64,000 nt of DNA from the NCBI GenBank assembly GCA_021651055.1, contig JAJHOH010000001.1:2790001-2854000 (forward strand), read 5' to 3'. Position numbers and translations under genes: made by a program. Positions 62,460 through 64,000 of this stretch are shown here, piece by piece. This DNA is from Candidatus Manganitrophus morganii (GTDB lineage Bacteria; Nitrospirota; Nitrospiria; SBBL01; Manganitrophaceae). The notes under the pieces are model-generated. The model was not told the origin of the DNA. It was given only the letters and a program-made list of their open reading frames with translations, and searched no databases. Position 1 is the first letter of the stretch. Every line of letters begins with the position of its first letter.

Positions 62460-64000
62460 CTAGACGCTTTCCCGGTATTTATTGACCGTATCCAACATGG
62501 CATGTAACAGCCGCCGTGTTTTTCTGCTCTTCGCGTGTCGGCCCGGGGCGGCCGCTGCGGAGGGCGATTCCGGCCGCAAGATCTGCCCTTCCACAAACTC
62601 CTGGAACATCTGGTGCAACTCTTCCGTCGAGATCGTTTTCCATTCTCTGACCATCCGCTGCCCGACGAAAATAATGGCGTCTCCGGTCACCCTATTGTAG
62701 CGGTTGATCAGAGCGGACCGGTCCCCGATCTGACGCAGGACCTCCTCCGTGGTCCGTCCCTCCAGATCGGCCGCCCGGCGGACCAGGCTCCAATACACCC
62801 GCTGGAACTGGGCGATCTTCTCCTGCCGGCTTCGACTGAGCCGGACATCGGCCGTGGAGGCGTAATCCGACCGCAAAATATCGATGAACTGTTTTGGAGA
62901 GATTGTGTCGGCGGCGGACAAATAGAGGGGGGGCAATTCGCGCAGGATATCGCGGATACAGAAGATGGCGTCCCAATTGAACCCGTCCGCCACGGCATGA
63001 CGGCCCCGCTTCGCCTTCGCTTTTTCAAAATATCTCAAAATGGTTCTGAATTCCCCGACCCGCTCCCGATCCTGCGCGCTTTTCAATAAGAGGGCCTGGG
63101 TGTTTTGATCGAAACCGATGCGGTAGAGAACGGCTTCATCCCTTGTCTGCTCGAATATCCGCTCGAACCGTTTTAGCGACGGATGGTTTTTGAAGGCCCT
63201 CAGGTTTTTCTTTTTTCCGCTGGTCAAAAAGTCGGTGAGCTGCGCGAAGGTTCGGACGAGGTATTTGGCCTTGTTCTTCTGTTCGGTGATGCTGGTGGAA
63301 AGGCGGTCGACGTCGTCATATCGGTATTCATGGTGAAAGAGGCCGAACTGCCGGACCGAGCCGTAATCGATGATCCCCGCATCGGTGAGGATATTGTCTC
63401 CGTCCCATTCCATCCAGCAAAAGATATATTCGCTCTCAAATTGCGCGGCGGCTTTTGCAAACGCGACGGTGATCCGCTCCAGCAGGTCGCCGTACTTCTC
63501 TCCGGCATTCCGGATCAAAGGCCACTCTCTGTTTTCGACCTGTCTGGCGATGTGGTAATCGACCACCCGTTTTAATCCCGAGTAATCTCCTTGTTTGAGG
63601 TATTTAAAGAAATGGGCGGGACGCAAAAGATTTTTCCCGGCGCGCACGGTAATGCAGGTGTTGTCGTCAAAAGCGATCACCGCCAGCGTTCTCTCCGTCC
63701 GGATTTGATTGCGATGGAAAATATCGCTCATCAGCGCCGCGCAGACCCCGTCCGACAAATCCAAACGGCCGCTGCCGTACGACGCGTTTTTATCGCCGGT
63801 CTTAAAATATCTTTTTTCGATCGCCGTCGCCGGGCTCAGGCAGGTGACGCCGGCGCCGCAGCTGGAAATATCCCATCGGCCATGAGGACCTTTAAACGTC
63901 CCGTTCCAGATGCTACGTCCGTCGCCGGAGGTATGCCCCTTTTTGTCGGGATGCTGCATCTGCAAGTAGCGGGTCGCCATATAGCGATGGGGGCGGATGT
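62460..64000 (-). CDS. SelO-like protein adenylyltransferase, 5' end outside window
   Basis: The frame is open to the window edge, so the gene continues upstream (513 codons visible). It has TSGDGRSIWNGTFKGP and DISSCGAGVTCLSPATA near the start, VRAGKNLLRPAHFFKYLKQ in the centre, and the kinase-like core DGDNILTDAGIIDYGS, in which Asn and Asp would bind metal as in SelO. The C-terminal half differs from the family. SelO proteins AMPylate protein substrates in stress. It has no clear start inside the window; the first ATG is at 63980. Confidence 0.75.
   Translation of the reverse strand, partial: IRPHRYMATRYLQMQHPDKKGHTSGDGRSIWNGTFKGPHGRWDISSCGAGVTCLSPATAIEKRYFKTGDKNASYGSGRLDLSDGVCAALMSDIFHRNQIRTERTLAVIAFDDNTCITVRAGKNLLRPAHFFKYLKQGDYSGLKRVVDYHIARQVENREWPLIRNAGEKYGDLLERITVAFAKAAAQFESEYIFCWMEWDGDNILTDAGIIDYGSVRQFGLFHHEYRYDDVDRLSTSITEQKNKAKYLVRTFAQLTDFLTSGKKKNLRAFKNHPSLKRFERIFEQTRDEAVLYRIGFDQNTQALLLKSAQDRERVGEFRTILRYFEKAKAKRGRHAVADGFNWDAIFCIRDILRELPPLYLSAADTISPKQFIDILRSDYASTADVRLSRSRQEKIAQFQRVYWSLVRRAADLEGRTTEEVLRQIGDRSALINRYNRVTGDAIIFVGQRMVREWKTISTEELHQMFQEFVEGQILRPESPSAAAAPGRHAKSRKTRRLLHAMLDTVNKYRESV

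Overview
The window looks like chromosome from a GC-rich Gram-negative bacterium. Many products carry signal peptides, there are several predicted outer-membrane barrels, and there are lipoproteins with a lipobox. The mix of CHASE8 and PAS kinases, DoxX, HflX, RsmE, PurU and many Nitrospirota-style periplasmic proteins suggests Nitrospirota or a related group, but that placement is an inference without a marker gene. No rRNA, tRNA, CRISPR array or complete transposase was seen.

Layout. 1-5.1 kb is an accessory, defence-like stretch: the end of a type I restriction methylase (HsdM) with no HsdS or HsdR after it, an EVE-like plus PD-(D/E)XK-like protein, a degenerate HNH-like zinc protein, a possible toxin/DUF2283 pair, a second DUF2283 gene, and three broken copies of the start of one DUF429 gene. 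5.2-9.7 kb has a barrel protein, a 2OG-Fe oxygenase and rsmE, separated by four copies of a GC-rich repeat in alternating orientation. 9.7-13.7 kb has a CPBP protease with a TPR-like tail, a YciH/SUI1 factor, a MntA/HepT pair and an M29-like peptidase. 13.7-21.2 kb holds two sensory systems: a secreted Cache-like protein with a histidine kinase, and a CHASE8-HAMP-PAS kinase with a response regulator. 21.3-32.5 kb is mostly housekeeping and unknown genes, with a 240-bp direct repeat flanking a DUF3187-like gene.

32.6-40.1 kb is a surface-protein island: an IPT/TIG protein, a 1.4-kaa RHS protein with a cysteine-rich tip, and a small two-helix membrane protein in the position of an immunity gene. 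40.2-50.4 kb contains a site-2 protease, HflX with a probable non-standard start codon, an FG-GAP lipoprotein, and a very large protein made of two fused right-handed beta-helix paralogues whose signal-peptide exon is cut off by a one-base frameshift.

50.5-64 kb contains purU, an MBL-fold protein, a pentapeptide-repeat protein, a HI0933-type flavoprotein, an ArsC-like reductase, an ECF sigma/anti-sigma pair next to a DUF4139 protein, a MEKHLA protein, an Nramp-like transporter, a GNAT enzyme and the end of a SelO-like adenylyltransferase that runs off the window.

Two kinds of small dispersed repeat punctuate the intergenic DNA throughout: AT-rich tracts built from AATTAGGAATTACG-like units, and perfect GC-rich palindromes. 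The best candidates for something new are the frameshifted, fused beta-helix protein, the RHS tip with its neighbour, and the nested DUF429 fragments around the DUF2283 cassettes.
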